A DNA stretch of 28,809 nucleotides. Origin: Prevotellaceae bacterium UBA4336. GTDB taxonomy: Bacteria > Bacteroidota > Bacteroidia > Bacteroidales > Bacteroidaceae. The stretch is from contig DGTM01000039.1 in the NCBI GenBank assembly GCA_002394305.1, forward strand, positions 5,968 to 34,776, written 5' to 3'. A program made the position numbers and the translations under genes. The notes below the pieces were generated by a model. It did not search any database. It worked only from the letters and a program-made list of their open reading frames with translations, and was not told the origin of the DNA. Shown piece by piece: positions 1-8,011 of this stretch; the first letter of the stretch is position 1; each line of letters begins with the position of its first letter.

Positions 1-69
1 GGGCAACACAGCGTGCTCTTCCGAAATAAGCACGAGGCGCTGACCAACATTCCAAACATCAAACTATCC

Positions 70-1314
70 ATGAAGACAAGAATTATTGCATTACTGTTAG
101 CTCTCCTGCCGGCATACGCCAACCATCGGGCCTGCGACTGGCAGAGCCGTCAGGACAGCCTGTCCGCCCAGACAGACAAGCCCCAAAAGGCAGAGCGCGT
201 GATAACGGGCGACGAACGGACGGAGCTCTATCTGCCTCTCGTCGCCGGAAAGCGTGTGGCACTTTTCAGCAACCAGACGGGACTCGCCGGGGAAGGGCAT
301 CGGCATGTGCTGGACCTGCTCGTGGAAAAGGGACTAAGGGTGACAGCCATCTTCTCGCCCGAACATGGCTTCCGTGGCCGAGCCGACGCAGGAGCCCTGG
401 TAGCAGACGAGGTGGACGAGCAGACCGGCATCCCGATTCTCTCGCTCTACGGGCAGAACCGGAAAAAGCACCTCGGCGAGGAAGCGATGGGGATGTTCGA
501 CGTGCTGATGGTTGATATTCAAGACGTCGGACTTCGCTACTATACGTACTACGTCACCATGTGCCACCTGATGGATGCCTGCACGAAGTACGGACGGGAA
601 GTCATCGTGCTGGACCGCCCGAACCCCAACGGGCACTATGTGGACGGCCCCATCCTGGACATGTCGCTACGCAGCGGAGTGGGCCACCTGCCTATCCCCG
701 TCGTACACGGCATGACGCTGGGCGAGATTGCTCGCATGGCTGTCGGAGAAAAATGGCTGAACGAGGGCAACGCATGCAGGCTAACGGTAATCCCCTGTCT
801 GAACTACACACACCAGACGCACTACAGCCTGCCAGTAGCTCCGTCGCCCAACCTTCCCAACATGCAGGCCATCTATCTCTACCCCTCGCTCTGCCCGTTC
901 GAGGGCACAGTGGTCAGCATGGGACGCGGCACGGACAAGCCCTTCCAGCAATACGGACATCCGCAGATGCAGGCGTGCCACAGCTATTCCTTCACCCCGC
1001 AGAGCTTGCCGGGCGCCACACGCCCTGTGCTGATGGGCGAAAAGTGCTACGGCGAGGACCTCTCGACCATCCCCTATGATACGATATGGCGGCGACAGAT
1101 GAGCCTGGCCTACGTCATAGGTGCCTACCGATGCCTGAAGGCAGAAGGCAAGGCCGACGGGTTCTTCACCTCCTTCTTCGACAAACTGCTGGGCCGGACC
1201 TACGTCCGCGAGATGATAGAGCAGGGATATAGCGAAGACGAGATTCGCGCTCGCTGGAAAGACGAAGTGGAGGCGTTCAAGCAGAAGAGGCAGAAGTACC
1301 TGCTATACGACTAA
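70..1314 (+). CDS. namZ: NamZ-type exo-beta-N-acetylmuramidase (DUF1343, GH171), secreted
   Basis: This is probably an exo-acting muramidase that removes MurNAc from peptidoglycan fragments during wall recycling or scavenging. The 414-residue protein starts with a basic and hydrophobic signal peptide (MKTRIIALLLALLPAYA), so it is exported. Family hallmarks are VALFSNQTG, FSPEHGFRG, a following LYG, and DVQDVG/RYYTY-like segments (seen here as VDIQDVGLRYYTYY). The Glu of PEHG is the residue proposed as catalytic in NamZ studies. The frame stays open back to a GTG at 13, but I chose the ATG at 70 because the signal peptide begins there. Bases 1-69 show no gene; short frames ending at 29 or 41 could be the tail of a preceding gene. 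The gene ends at a shared terminator and converges on a tRNA. Family assignment is secure; substrate is inferred from the family. Confidence 0.88.
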   Translation: MKTRIIALLLALLPAYANHRACDWQSRQDSLSAQTDKPQKAERVITGDERTELYLPLVAGKRVALFSNQTGLAGEGHRHVLDLLVEKGLRVTAIFSPEHGFRGRADAGALVADEVDEQTGIPILSLYGQNRKKHLGEEAMGMFDVLMVDIQDVGLRYYTYYVTMCHLMDACTKYGREVIVLDRPNPNGHYVDGPILDMSLRSGVGHLPIPVVHGMTLGEIARMAVGEKWLNEGNACRLTVIPCLNYTHQTHYSLPVAPSPNLPNMQAIYLYPSLCPFEGTVVSMGRGTDKPFQQYGHPQMQACHSYSFTPQSLPGATRPVLMGEKCYGEDLSTIPYDTIWRRQMSLAYVIGAYRCLKAEGKADGFFTSFFDKLLGRTYVREMIEQGYSEDEIRARWKDEVEAFKQKRQKYLLYD

Positions 1315-1355
1315 CGCCCCATCGAAGAACCCTTGGGTGAGAGCCGCAAGGGTAC

Positions 1356-1386
1356 AAAAAAAGAGGCCCCAAAGCCTCTTTCTTTT
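1356..1386. terminator. Bidirectional intrinsic terminator
   Basis: The stem AAAGAGGC (1360-1367) pairs with GCCTCTTT (1374-1381) around a CCCAAA loop. An A run precedes it and a T-rich tail follows. It can therefore end transcription of namZ from the left and of the tRNA-Lys from the right. Confidence 0.8.
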
Positions 1387-1387
1387 G

Positions 1388-1460
1388 TAACCCGCTTGGG
1401 GTTCGAACCCAAGACCCCCACATTAAAAGTGTGATGCTCTACCAACTGAGCTAGCGAGTC
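1388..1460 (-). tRNA. tRNA-Lys (anticodon TTT)
   Basis: Read on the minus strand this 73-nt stretch folds as a cloverleaf. The acceptor is GACTCGC with GCGGGTT and contains G-T wobbles. The D arm is GCTCAGTTGGTAGAGC, the anticodon loop is CTTTTAA and the T loop is TTCGAAC. The anticodon TTT decodes lysine. CCA is not encoded. A -7 box lies just upstream and a hairpin terminator just downstream. Confidence 0.95.
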
Positions 1461-1492
1461 AACCTAAACGCAAATCATTCCATTTGCGGGTG

Positions 1493-1500
1493 CAAAGGTA
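1493..1500 (-). promoter_or_regulatory. Bacteroidetes -7 promoter box for tRNA-Lys
   Basis: On the minus strand the sequence is TACCTTTG, an exact match to TAnnTTTG. It lies 33 nt upstream of the mature tRNA 5' end. No clear -33 TTTG was seen upstream, where the DNA is a short GTGAAAA repeat. Confidence 0.7.
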
Positions 1501-1509
1501 CAACAAAAA

Positions 1510-1537
1510 GTGAAAAGTGAAAAGTGAAAAGTGAAAA
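1510..1537. repeat. 7-bp tandem repeat (GTGAAAA x4)
   Basis: Four exact copies of GTGAAAA lie between the tRNA-Lys promoter and the end of the fucosidase gene. Similar GTGAAAAG words recur at 26096-26117 and inside blaR1 (20324-20357), so this is a recurring low-complexity word of this genome. Confidence 0.85.
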
Positions 1538-1559
1538 ATTTTTCCTTTTCCTCGCTTTT

Positions 1560-2981
1560 TTACTCTTTCTTGGCCTCTGGAGCATAGTAGGCTGCCGCTT
1601 CGCTGAGCAAAACAGGGGCACGGCTGTCGAGCACGTTGAGGCGCAGACGACGTGTCCGAACCGCGGGGAAGCGCAGGATGCGCTTGTAGCCTATCGTAGT
1701 AGTCTCCTCGCCGGCATCTATGGTCTGCCAGGCCGTACCGTCGAAATACTCAGCGCTAAATATTTTGGCCCGCTGTCCGAGGGGGATGTACTCCTGCAGG
1801 AGGAGGCGGTTCAGCGTTGTCTTGCGAGGCAGCCTCAGCTCTAAGGACTCGCCTGTCCGGAGCACGACGTAGGTGTCGAAGTTGCCGTCCGTCTCGGGTT
1901 TCTTCTTGTCGTACAGAAGGTTCTGGCCGAGCTCTTGCTGTATGCGCTTGTGGAAGGCAACGGCCCGAAGCGAGTCGGTGGGATGGATGCGTCCCGTGCG
2001 GTCGACGGGGAAGTTGAGGAGCATGGTGCCGTTGTGCCCTACGGAGCGGTAGTAGATGTCCACGAGTTGGTCGACAGTCTTCACCTTGTCGTCCTCCTGT
2101 CTGTGGTAGAACCAGCCGGGGCGGATGCTGACGTCGCACTCGGAAGGCACCCAGGCATCGCCCTCAGCATGGCCGGAGGTGAGTTCCCGCGAGCGGTCGT
2201 AGCCAGGATAGACCTTGTCGCTATGGAGGAAGGCCCAGTTCGTGGCTCCGGCAAACCCGTTCTCGTTGCCTACCCAGCGGCAGCCGGGACCTCCGTCGGA
2301 GAAGATGATAGCCTGAGGCTGCTTGCGTTGCACGAGACTGAAGATGCGCGGATAGTTATAGTATGTGCGGCGGTCTATCTTCCGCTCTTCCTTTGCTCCG
2401 CCGTACCAGCCGTTGCCGCCGTTTGCTCCGTCGAGCCATACCTCGAAGAGCTCGCCGTACTGCGTGAGCAGTTCTTCCATCTGCAGGACGTAATACTCGG
2501 GGTAGAGAGGTGTGCCGTAGAAGGCTTGGTGGCGGTCCCAGGGCGAGAGATAGAGACCGAGCTTCAGGCCGTACTTGCGGCAGGCCTCGGCCAGCTGTCC
2601 CACGATGTCACCCTTGCCGTCGAGGTAGGGCGTGCCACGGATGCTGTAGTCCGTGTATTTTGTGGGCCAAAGGCAGAAGCCGTCGTGATGCTTTGCCGTG
2701 AGGATGACACCCTTCATGCCGGCCTCGACGAAGGTTCGGGCCCACTGTTCGCAGTCGAGGGCCGTGGGGTTGAACACCTCCGGAGAGACGTCGCCGTAGC
2801 CCCACTCCTGGTCGGTGAAGGTATTCAGCCCGAAGTGGACAAAGGCGTAGGTCTCCATCTGCTGCCAGGCTACCTGATGGACCGTGGGCAGAGGCGGACA
2901 GGGTGTGATGGCCTCGTCGCGGGATAGCGCCGGAAGGGCGGCCAGAAGCACGAAGAGGGATGCAGGAAGGATTCTTTTCAT
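1560..2981 (-). CDS. GH29 alpha-L-fucosidase, secreted
   Basis: This retaining alpha-L-fucosidase would cleave terminal fucose from glycans, probably in the periplasm or on the cell surface. The protein has 473 residues with a signal peptide (about 1-20, MKRILPASLFVLLAALPALS). GH29 motifs seen are FVHFGLNTF (about 48-56), TAKHHDGFCLWP (95-106), LGLYLSPWDRH (141-151) and EVWLDGANGG, in which D184 is the expected nucleophile. A C-terminal beta-rich part (about 370-470) looks like a galactose-binding or F5/8-type module, as in the subfamily B (alpha-1,3/4) enzymes; that subfamily call is inference. It starts only 11 bp after the AI-2E-like gene and probably shares the tdk transcript. I saw no SusC/SusD pair or other glycosidases, so this is not a recognisable polysaccharide utilisation locus. 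Confidence 0.9.
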   Translation of the reverse strand: MKRILPASLFVLLAALPALSRDEAITPCPPLPTVHQVAWQQMETYAFVHFGLNTFTDQEWGYGDVSPEVFNPTALDCEQWARTFVEAGMKGVILTAKHHDGFCLWPTKYTDYSIRGTPYLDGKGDIVGQLAEACRKYGLKLGLYLSPWDRHQAFYGTPLYPEYYVLQMEELLTQYGELFEVWLDGANGGNGWYGGAKEERKIDRRTYYNYPRIFSLVQRKQPQAIIFSDGGPGCRWVGNENGFAGATNWAFLHSDKVYPGYDRSRELTSGHAEGDAWVPSECDVSIRPGWFYHRQEDDKVKTVDQLVDIYYRSVGHNGTMLLNFPVDRTGRIHPTDSLRAVAFHKRIQQELGQNLLYDKKKPETDGNFDTYVVLRTGESLELRLPRKTTLNRLLLQEYIPLGQRAKIFSAEYFDGTAWQTIDAGEETTTIGYKRILRFPAVRTRRLRLNVLDSRAPVLLSEAAAYYAPEAKKE

Positions 2982-2992
2982 GGCTTTCGCGG

Positions 2993-4096
2993 TTATGCTT
3001 TCTGTCCGTCGGCATCCGCTTCGTCCGTTTCATTGAGGACAAAACGCCGGTAATAGGAGATGAGCAGAGTGGTGAGCGGCAGGGCGATGATAAGGCCGAT
3101 GATGCCCAGCAGACTGCCCCATACGGAAAGGCTGAGCAGGATGATGGCCGGGTTGAGCCCCATGACACGCCCCATGATGCGAGGCGTGAGATACATGTCC
3201 TGGATGGCCTGTACGACGGCAAAGACAGCCAGGGCACAGAGCATGATGACCCAGAAGTTCTGCCCCGTATCGGCAGCCTTGACCAAAGCCAATATTATGG
3301 TGGGGATGAAGCCGACCAGCTGCAGGTAGGGAATCAGGTTGAGCGCTCCGATGAAGAGGCCCAGGCCGATGGCCATCGGGAAGTCGATGATGAGGAAGCC
3401 TATGCTGAAGAGGATGCCGACCAGCAGGGCGATGAGCGACTGTCCGCGGAAGTAGGCGTTCATGCCGTTCTTGACATCCCCCACGACCATCCCTGCAAAG
3501 CTTCGCTTGCTGGCAGGCAGGAGGCGAATCCATCCATCGGAAATCTTCTCGTAGTCCAGCAGGATGAACACCAGGTAGAGCATGACGACAAGGCTCCCCA
3601 GCAGGCCAATGGCAAAGTTGATGGTGCCGGAGAGGAACTCCCAGGCTTGCAGGACGAAGTTCTCCGCCATGTCCATCACGCTGCTTTGCTGGATGATCTT
3701 CATCAGCGAGTCGTCGTGGGCATAGTTCTGGAGCATGTTCATCACATTCAGGAGGAGATCGGAGGAGGCAAACGTGTCGTGGAAATAGACCGTGATAAGT
3801 CCGGCCAGGCGGATGCTCTCCTCTACGATGGGAGGCACGACGAGGAAAGCCGTCAGGGTAAGCACGGCAAGGATGACAAGCAGAGCCACCACGATGCTGA
3901 GGATGCGGTACTTCAGCCGGCACTTGTTCTGCAGGAATATCACGAAGGGGTAAATCATGTAGGCCAGAATCCAGGCAATGAAGAAGGGCAGCAGGACGCT
4001 GGACAGACGGTTGATGAGCAGAATCAGTCCAATCGCCACAAAGGCCACGATGAGCCAGCGCACAACGCGGTCGAAGGTAATCTCACGTTCTAACAT
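2993..4096 (-). CDS. AI-2E/PerM-family (UPF0118) membrane protein
   Basis: This inner-membrane protein of 367 residues has about eight hydrophobic segments. Two lie near the N-terminus (about 14-30 and 31-53), one at 65-90 (ILSIVVALLVILAVLTLTAFLVV) and a clustered set lies in the C-terminal half. The arrangement and the segments YPFVIFL, FLSGTINFAIGLLGSLVVMLYLVF and PRIMGRVMGLNPAIILLSL match the AI-2E transporter/PerM family. Members have been linked to autoinducer-2 or ion export, but the substrate cannot be told from sequence. It lies 49 bp downstream of tdk and 11 bp upstream of the fucosidase gene on the same strand, so co-transcription is likely without implying a shared function. Confidence 0.85.
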   Translation of the reverse strand: MLEREITFDRVVRWLIVAFVAIGLILLINRLSSVLLPFFIAWILAYMIYPFVIFLQNKCRLKYRILSIVVALLVILAVLTLTAFLVVPPIVEESIRLAGLITVYFHDTFASSDLLLNVMNMLQNYAHDDSLMKIIQQSSVMDMAENFVLQAWEFLSGTINFAIGLLGSLVVMLYLVFILLDYEKISDGWIRLLPASKRSFAGMVVGDVKNGMNAYFRGQSLIALLVGILFSIGFLIIDFPMAIGLGLFIGALNLIPYLQLVGFIPTIILALVKAADTGQNFWVIMLCALAVFAVVQAIQDMYLTPRIMGRVMGLNPAIILLSLSVWGSLLGIIGLIIALPLTTLLISYYRRFVLNETDEADADGQKA

Positions 4097-4145
4097 CTTT
4101 CTTTTTTACGATTTGACGAATTACTATTTACGGTTTTCTACGTTT

Positions 4146-4760
4146 CTACTGCTGGGACTCTCCCCCCTTTGGGGAGCCTGAGGGGGCTGTTGCCTTGGCA
4201 TAGCACTCCCGGCAGAGCGGTTCGTACTCGTGCTTCTCGCCGAGCATCACCTGCTTGTCGCCCGCCACGATGCGATGGCTGACGTAGGCCAAGGCGCCGC
4301 AACGCACGCAGATGGCATGCACCTTCGTCACCTCGTCGGCTATGGCACAGAGCTGCGGCATGGGGCCGAAAGGCTGCCCCTTGAAGTCGAGGTCGAGCCC
4401 GGCCACGATGACGCGGATGCCGCGGCTGGCAAGCTCGTTGCAGACCTCCACGATGTGCTCGTCGAAGAACTGCGCCTCGTCGATGCCCACCACGTCGCTC
4501 TCCTGCCCCATCAGGAGGATGCTGGCCGAGGAGTCGACCGGCGTGGAGGGGATGCTGTTACCTTCGTGGCTGACGACATCCCCTTCGCTATAGCGGACGT
4601 CGATGGCCGGCTTGAATATCTCTACACGTTGCTTGGCGAACTGTGCCCTGCGCAGACGACGGATGAGTTCCTCCGTCTTGCCCGAAAACATCGAGCCGCA
4701 CACGACTTCCACGCGCCCTCGGCGCATCATCTCGCCATTCGTTGAACCTACGTCTTTCAT
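4146..4760 (-). CDS. tdk: Thymidine kinase
   Basis: This cytosolic type II thymidine kinase phosphorylates thymidine with ATP for dTTP salvage. The 204-residue protein has the P-loop GSMFSGKT (22-29), DEAQFF with catalytic Glu95, and four zinc-ligand cysteines (C151, C154, C183, C186) in the lasso domain. The thymidine-binding segment precedes the last Cys pair. The ATG at 4760 is 25 nt from a -7 box; Met11 or Met12 are possible alternative starts. The last about 12 codons (SGSPKGGESQQ) lie outside the conserved fold and are written by a C-run/G-run palindrome (4158-4186) that crosses the 3' end. It is the first gene of the leftward tdk / AI-2E-like / GH29 unit. Confidence 0.95.
   Translation of the reverse strand: MKDVGSTNGEMMRRGRVEVVCGSMFSGKTEELIRRLRRAQFAKQRVEIFKPAIDVRYSEGDVVSHEGNSIPSTPVDSSASILLMGQESDVVGIDEAQFFDEHIVEVCNELASRGIRVIVAGLDLDFKGQPFGPMPQLCAIADEVTKVHAICVRCGALAYVSHRIVAGDKQVMLGEKHEYEPLCRECYAKATAPSGSPKGGESQQ
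4158..4186. repeat. REP-like palindrome in the 3' end of tdk
   Basis: The sequence is CTCTCCCCCCTTTGGGGAG followed by a second G run. It belongs to the same C-run/TTT or TAA/G-run family found at 14901, 18046, 18125, 20658, 20761, 27817 and 27907. Here it encodes the last residues of Tdk. Confidence 0.75.
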
Positions 4761-4784
4761 CGTTTACATTACATTTTGCAGGGA

Positions 4785-4792
4785 CAAATATA
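4785..4792 (-). promoter_or_regulatory. -7 promoter box for tdk
   Basis: The minus-strand sequence TATATTTG matches TAnnTTTG, and the tdk start follows 25 nt after it. It is divergent from the rsmI promoter about 100 bp away. Confidence 0.65.
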
Positions 4793-4886
4793 CTAATTTC
4801 TTCTAATTCCTGCGACGAAAGAAGCAGAAAAACGCTAAAAACCTTTAATTCTTCATTTTTCATTCTTCATTCTTCATTCTTTTTAG

Positions 4887-4894
4887 TACCTTTG
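4887..4894 (+). promoter_or_regulatory. -7 promoter box for rsmI
   Basis: TACCTTTG lies 28 nt before the rsmI ATG, preceded by an AT-rich block with repeated CATTCTT words (about 4854-4880). It is an exact TAnnTTTG match. Confidence 0.75.
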
Positions 4895-4902
4895 CAGGCG
4901 TG

Positions 4903-4918
4903 TTATTATATATAATAA
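4903..4918. repeat. AT-only 16-bp perfect palindrome in the rsmI leader
   Basis: TTATTATATATAATAA is its own reverse complement and lies at the expected transcription start, 4 nt before the ATG. A 14-bp version occurs at 14929-14942 in ctpA. Its role is unknown; it might affect translation initiation or be an operator. Confidence 0.6.
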
Positions 4919-4921
4919 GGT

Positions 4922-5590
4922 ATGGGGACTCTCTACTTAGTGCCGACTCCGGTTGGCAACATGGAAGACATCACGATGCGGGCACTCCGTGTGCTGCGCG
5001 AGGCTGACCTCATCCTGGCCGAGGACACCCGCACGAGCGGCAACCTGCTGCGCCACTTCGACATCAAGAATGCTATGCTCTCCTACCACAAGTTCAACGA
5101 GCATCAGACAGTCGAGAGCATCGTAGAGCGCCTGCAGGCAGGACAGACGGTAGCCGTCATCAGCGATGCAGGCACGCCAGGCATCAGCGACCCTGGTTTC
5201 CTCGTGGCTCGCGAAGCCATACGGGCCGGCGTGGAGGTCATCACCCTGCCCGGAGCAACAGCCTTCGTGCCAGCCCTCGTCAGCAGCGGCTTGCCCTGCG
5301 ACCGCTTCTGCTTCGAGGGGTTCCTGCCTCAGAAGAAGGGCCGCCAGACGCGCATCCAGGCTCTTGCCGACGAGACGCGGACGATGATCTTCTACGAGTC
5401 GCCCCATCGCATCGTGAAGGCTCTCACACAGTTCATCGAAGTCTTCGGCCCCGAACGTCAGGCAAGCGTCTGCCGCGAGATAAGCAAGATACACGAGGAA
5501 AGCGTCCGCGGCTCGCTCCAGGAGGTCCTGGCGCACTTCACGGAGACTGAGCCACGGGGCGAGTTCGTCATCATCGTCAGCGGGAAATGA
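4922..5590 (+). CDS. rsmI: 16S rRNA (cytidine1402-2'-O)-methyltransferase
   Basis: This SAM-dependent tetrapyrrole-methylase-fold enzyme 2'-O-methylates C1402 of 16S rRNA in the decoding centre. The N-terminus MGTLYLVPTPVGNMEDITMR is typical of RsmI. It is followed by ILAEDTRTS, the glycine-rich SAM site AVISDAGTPGISDPG (about 79-93) and LPGATAFVPALVSSGLP. Later comes the conserved EGFLPQKKGRQ and IFYESPHR. At 222 residues it is the short form common in Bacteroidetes, without the extra C-terminal domain of some proteobacterial members. It has its own promoter, and the spacer to the next gene is an AT-rich repeat also found before mlaE. Confidence 0.95.
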   Translation: MGTLYLVPTPVGNMEDITMRALRVLREADLILAEDTRTSGNLLRHFDIKNAMLSYHKFNEHQTVESIVERLQAGQTVAVISDAGTPGISDPGFLVAREAIRAGVEVITLPGATAFVPALVSSGLPCDRFCFEGFLPQKKGRQTRIQALADETRTMIFYESPHRIVKALTQFIEVFGPERQASVCREISKIHEESVRGSLQEVLAHFTETEPRGEFVIIVSGK

Positions 5591-5594
5591 AGAA

Positions 5595-5674
5595 TGAAGA
5601 ATTTGCTACCGCACTGCAAATAACTAAATAGTTCAATCGTCAATAAATCGTAAATCGTCAAATCATAAATAACC
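5595..5674 (+). repeat. AT-rich leader repeat, copy 1
   Basis: The spacer between rsmI and the lipoprotein gene opens with TGAAGAATTTGCTACCGC (5595-5612). It continues as GCAAATAA and degenerate AAATCGTAAAT/GTCAAAT words up to the ATG. The same 18 bp and the same kind of AT-rich tail occur at 26114-26204 before mlaE. A related tail without the 18-bp head precedes hflX (about 6586-6632). Confidence 0.75.
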
Positions 5675-6529
5675 ATGATGAAAAAGATTCTATTATTCGT
5701 TGCCTGCGTCCTCGGTTTGAGCGCATGCAACATGACTGGAGAAAAGCAAGACGCAGTCCAGCAGGAGCGTGATTCCCTGCAACGCATCATCAACGAGAAG
5801 GATATCGAGCTGGACGACATCCTGAGCACCTTCAACGAAGTGCAGGAGGGCATCCGACGCATCAACGAGGCTGAGGGCCGCGTGACCATCGCAGAAGGCA
5901 ACCCCGAGAGCGCCAGCAGCCGAGAGGTGATACACGAGAACATGGAGTTCATCCAGCAGGCCATGCAGCAGAACCGCGAGATGATTGCCCAGCTGCAGGA
6001 GAAGCTCAAGAACAGCAGCATCCGCGCCACCAAGATGCAGAAGACCATCGAGAACCTGCAGAGCCAGATTGAGGCCCAGGCCGCCCGCATACAGGAGCTC
6101 GAGGCAAGCCTAGCCGAGAAGGACGCCCTCATCGAGGCACAAGGCGACGCCATAGCCGGACTGAGCAACGACGTGGCCTCGCTGACAGAAGACAACAAGC
6201 AGAAGGCAGAGAAGGTGCAGCAGCAGGACAAGGAGCTGAACAGTGCCTGGTTCGTCTTCGGCACCAAGAACGAGCTGAAGGAACAGAAAATCCTGACGAA
6301 GGGCGACGTCCTCAAGAGCAGCGACTTCAACAAGGACTACTTCACGAAGATTGACATCCGCTACGACAGGGACATCAAGTTCTACAGCAAGAGTGCCCAG
6401 CTGCTCTCCACGCATCCTGCCGGCTCCTACCAGCTCGCAAAGGACAAGCAGGGTCAGTACGAGTTGCACATCACCGACCCGCAGAAGTTCTGGAGCGTCA
6501 GCAAGTACCTCGTCGTGCTGGTTAAGTAG
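5675..6529 (+). CDS. Coiled-coil lipoprotein of unknown function
   Basis: This is a predicted lipoprotein with signal peptide MMKKILLFVACVLGLSAC and lipobox LSAC, so mature Cys18 would be lipidated. Residues about 25-195 are a long charged coiled coil rich in Glu, Gln, Lys and Asp (for example QERDSLQRIINEKDIELDD and QSQIEAQAARIQELEASLAEKD). A compact domain of about 85 residues follows (from SAWFVFGTK to the C-terminal FWSVSKYLVVLVK). I do not recognise a named family; similar coiled-coil lipoproteins are common in Bacteroidales and may be envelope spacers. The second Met (5678) could also be the start. It lies between rsmI and hflX in one direction and is followed by a GC-rich hairpin. Confidence 0.8.
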   Translation: MMKKILLFVACVLGLSACNMTGEKQDAVQQERDSLQRIINEKDIELDDILSTFNEVQEGIRRINEAEGRVTIAEGNPESASSREVIHENMEFIQQAMQQNREMIAQLQEKLKNSSIRATKMQKTIENLQSQIEAQAARIQELEASLAEKDALIEAQGDAIAGLSNDVASLTEDNKQKAEKVQQQDKELNSAWFVFGTKNELKEQKILTKGDVLKSSDFNKDYFTKIDIRYDRDIKFYSKSAQLLSTHPAGSYQLAKDKQGQYELHITDPQKFWSVSKYLVVLVK

Positions 6530-6540
6530 CCTCTCCCCTG

Positions 6541-6560
6541 CCCTCTCCCGTGGGAGAGGG
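6541..6560. terminator. Perfect 9-bp GC-rich hairpin after the lipoprotein gene
   Basis: CCCTCTCCC and GGGAGAGGG are separated by GT, 11 nt after the stop codon. There is no T tract, so termination is not certain. It also resembles the C-run/G-run palindromes elsewhere in the window and may be a degenerate member. Confidence 0.5.
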
Positions 6561-6632
6561 AGAATAAATGATGAAATGGCTCAATAGTACATAAATATAA
6601 ATAGTAAATAGTAAATTGTCAAATAGTAAATT

Positions 6633-7961
6633 GTGAGGACTTCCCGAAGCAAGCACTACAACTCTTCGCGCTCGTCGCTCCCCTTCGAAGAGGGCATGAC
6701 GGGCACGAAGTTCCATAACGTCATCGACGACTCGCCCGAGACGGCAGTCCTCGTCGGCATCATCACACCCGCTCAGAACGAGCGCAAGACAACCGAATAC
6801 CTCGACGAACTGGAGTTCCTGGCCGAGACTGCCGGAGCCGAGACCATCCGACGCTTCACCCAACGCATGAACGGCCCCAACAGCGTCACCTACCTCGGCA
6901 TAGGCAAGCTCAAGGAGATACGCGCCTTCATCGAAGCCGAAGAGGAGGCCGAGCGCGAGGTCTCCATGGTCATCTTCGACGACGAGCTCTCCGCCAAGCA
7001 GCTCCGCAACATCGAGAACGAGCTGAAGGTGAAGATACTGGACCGCACGACGCTCATCCTCGACATCTTTGCCATGCGAGCCCAGACGGCTAACGCCAAG
7101 ACGCAGGTCGAGCTGGCTCAGTACCGCTACATGCTCCCCCGCCTGCAACGCCTCTGGACGCACCTCGAGCGACAAGGCGGCGGCTCGGGCAGCGGCGGCG
7201 GAAAAGGCTCGGTAGGACTGAGAGGCCCCGGCGAGACGCAGCTCGAGATGGACCGACGCATCATCCTGAACCGCATGAGCCTGCTCAAACAGCGCCTTGC
7301 GGAAATCGACAAGCAGAAGACGACTCAGCGCAGCAATCGCGGCCGCATGATACGTGTGGCACTCGTGGGCTACACCAACGTCGGCAAGAGCACCCTGATG
7401 AACCTCCTCTCCAAGAGCGACGTCTTTGCCGAGAACAAGCTCTTCGCCACCCTCGACACGACCGTCCGCAAGGTCATCGTCGACAACCTGCCCTTCCTGC
7501 TCAGCGACACCGTCGGCTTCATCCGCAAGCTGCCAACAGACCTCGTCGATTCCTTCAAGTCGACGCTCGACGAGGTACGCGAGGCCGACCTGCTGCTCCA
7601 CATCGTCGACATCAGCCACCCCGACTTCGAGGACCAGATAAAGGTGGTGGACAAGACCCTTGCCGACCTCGGCTGCAGCGAGAAGCCGCAGATGATAGTC
7701 TTCAACAAGATAGACGCCTACACGTGGGAGGAGAAGGATGCCGACGACCTGACGCCCGCCACGGCCCGCAACGTCTCGCTGCAGGAACTCATCCACACCT
7801 GGATGTCGCGCCTCGGCGGCGAGTGCATCTTCATCTCCGCCCAGGAGCGCACCAACGTGGACACCCTCAAGCAGGTACTATATAATAAGGTGCGCGAGCT
7901 GCACGTCCAGAAGTACCCCTACAACGACTTCCTCTTCGAGCACTACGACGAAACGACCTGA
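6633..7961 (+). CDS. hflX: GTPase HflX
   Basis: This translation-associated GTPase binds the 50S subunit and helps split or rescue stalled ribosomes. The 442-residue frame has the N-terminal HflX domain (about 35-180, with SVTYLGIGKLKEI and VIFDDELSAKQLRN). A glycine-rich linker (GGGSGSGGGKGSVGLRGPGETQLE) follows, then the G domain with P-loop GYTNVGKS (246-253), switch II DTVGFI and G4 FNKID. The GTG at 6633 directly follows an AT-rich leader like those before the 5675 and 26205 genes. The ATG at 6696 (22nd codon) is a good alternative, giving a length closer to relatives, so the first 21 residues are uncertain. Confidence 0.93.
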   Translation: MRTSRSKHYNSSRSSLPFEEGMTGTKFHNVIDDSPETAVLVGIITPAQNERKTTEYLDELEFLAETAGAETIRRFTQRMNGPNSVTYLGIGKLKEIRAFIEAEEEAEREVSMVIFDDELSAKQLRNIENELKVKILDRTTLILDIFAMRAQTANAKTQVELAQYRYMLPRLQRLWTHLERQGGGSGSGGGKGSVGLRGPGETQLEMDRRIILNRMSLLKQRLAEIDKQKTTQRSNRGRMIRVALVGYTNVGKSTLMNLLSKSDVFAENKLFATLDTTVRKVIVDNLPFLLSDTVGFIRKLPTDLVDSFKSTLDEVREADLLLHIVDISHPDFEDQIKVVDKTLADLGCSEKPQMIVFNKIDAYTWEEKDADDLTPATARNVSLQELIHTWMSRLGGECIFISAQERTNVDTLKQVLYNKVRELHVQKYPYNDFLFEHYDETT

Positions 7962-8011
7962 CACTTCCTCGGGGAAAACACTTGCAGACACAAACATAAT
8001 ACAGACAACAC

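Noticed and set aside
1560..2981. Polysaccharide utilisation locus around the fucosidase
   Set aside because: No SusC/SusD pair, sulfatase or regulator is nearby, and the gene follows tdk and a transporter instead.
2960..4093. A 377-residue plus-strand frame opposite the AI-2E-like gene
   Set aside because: The translation is highly polar and repetitive, rich in Asp, Glu, Gln and His, as expected for the reverse of a membrane protein gene.
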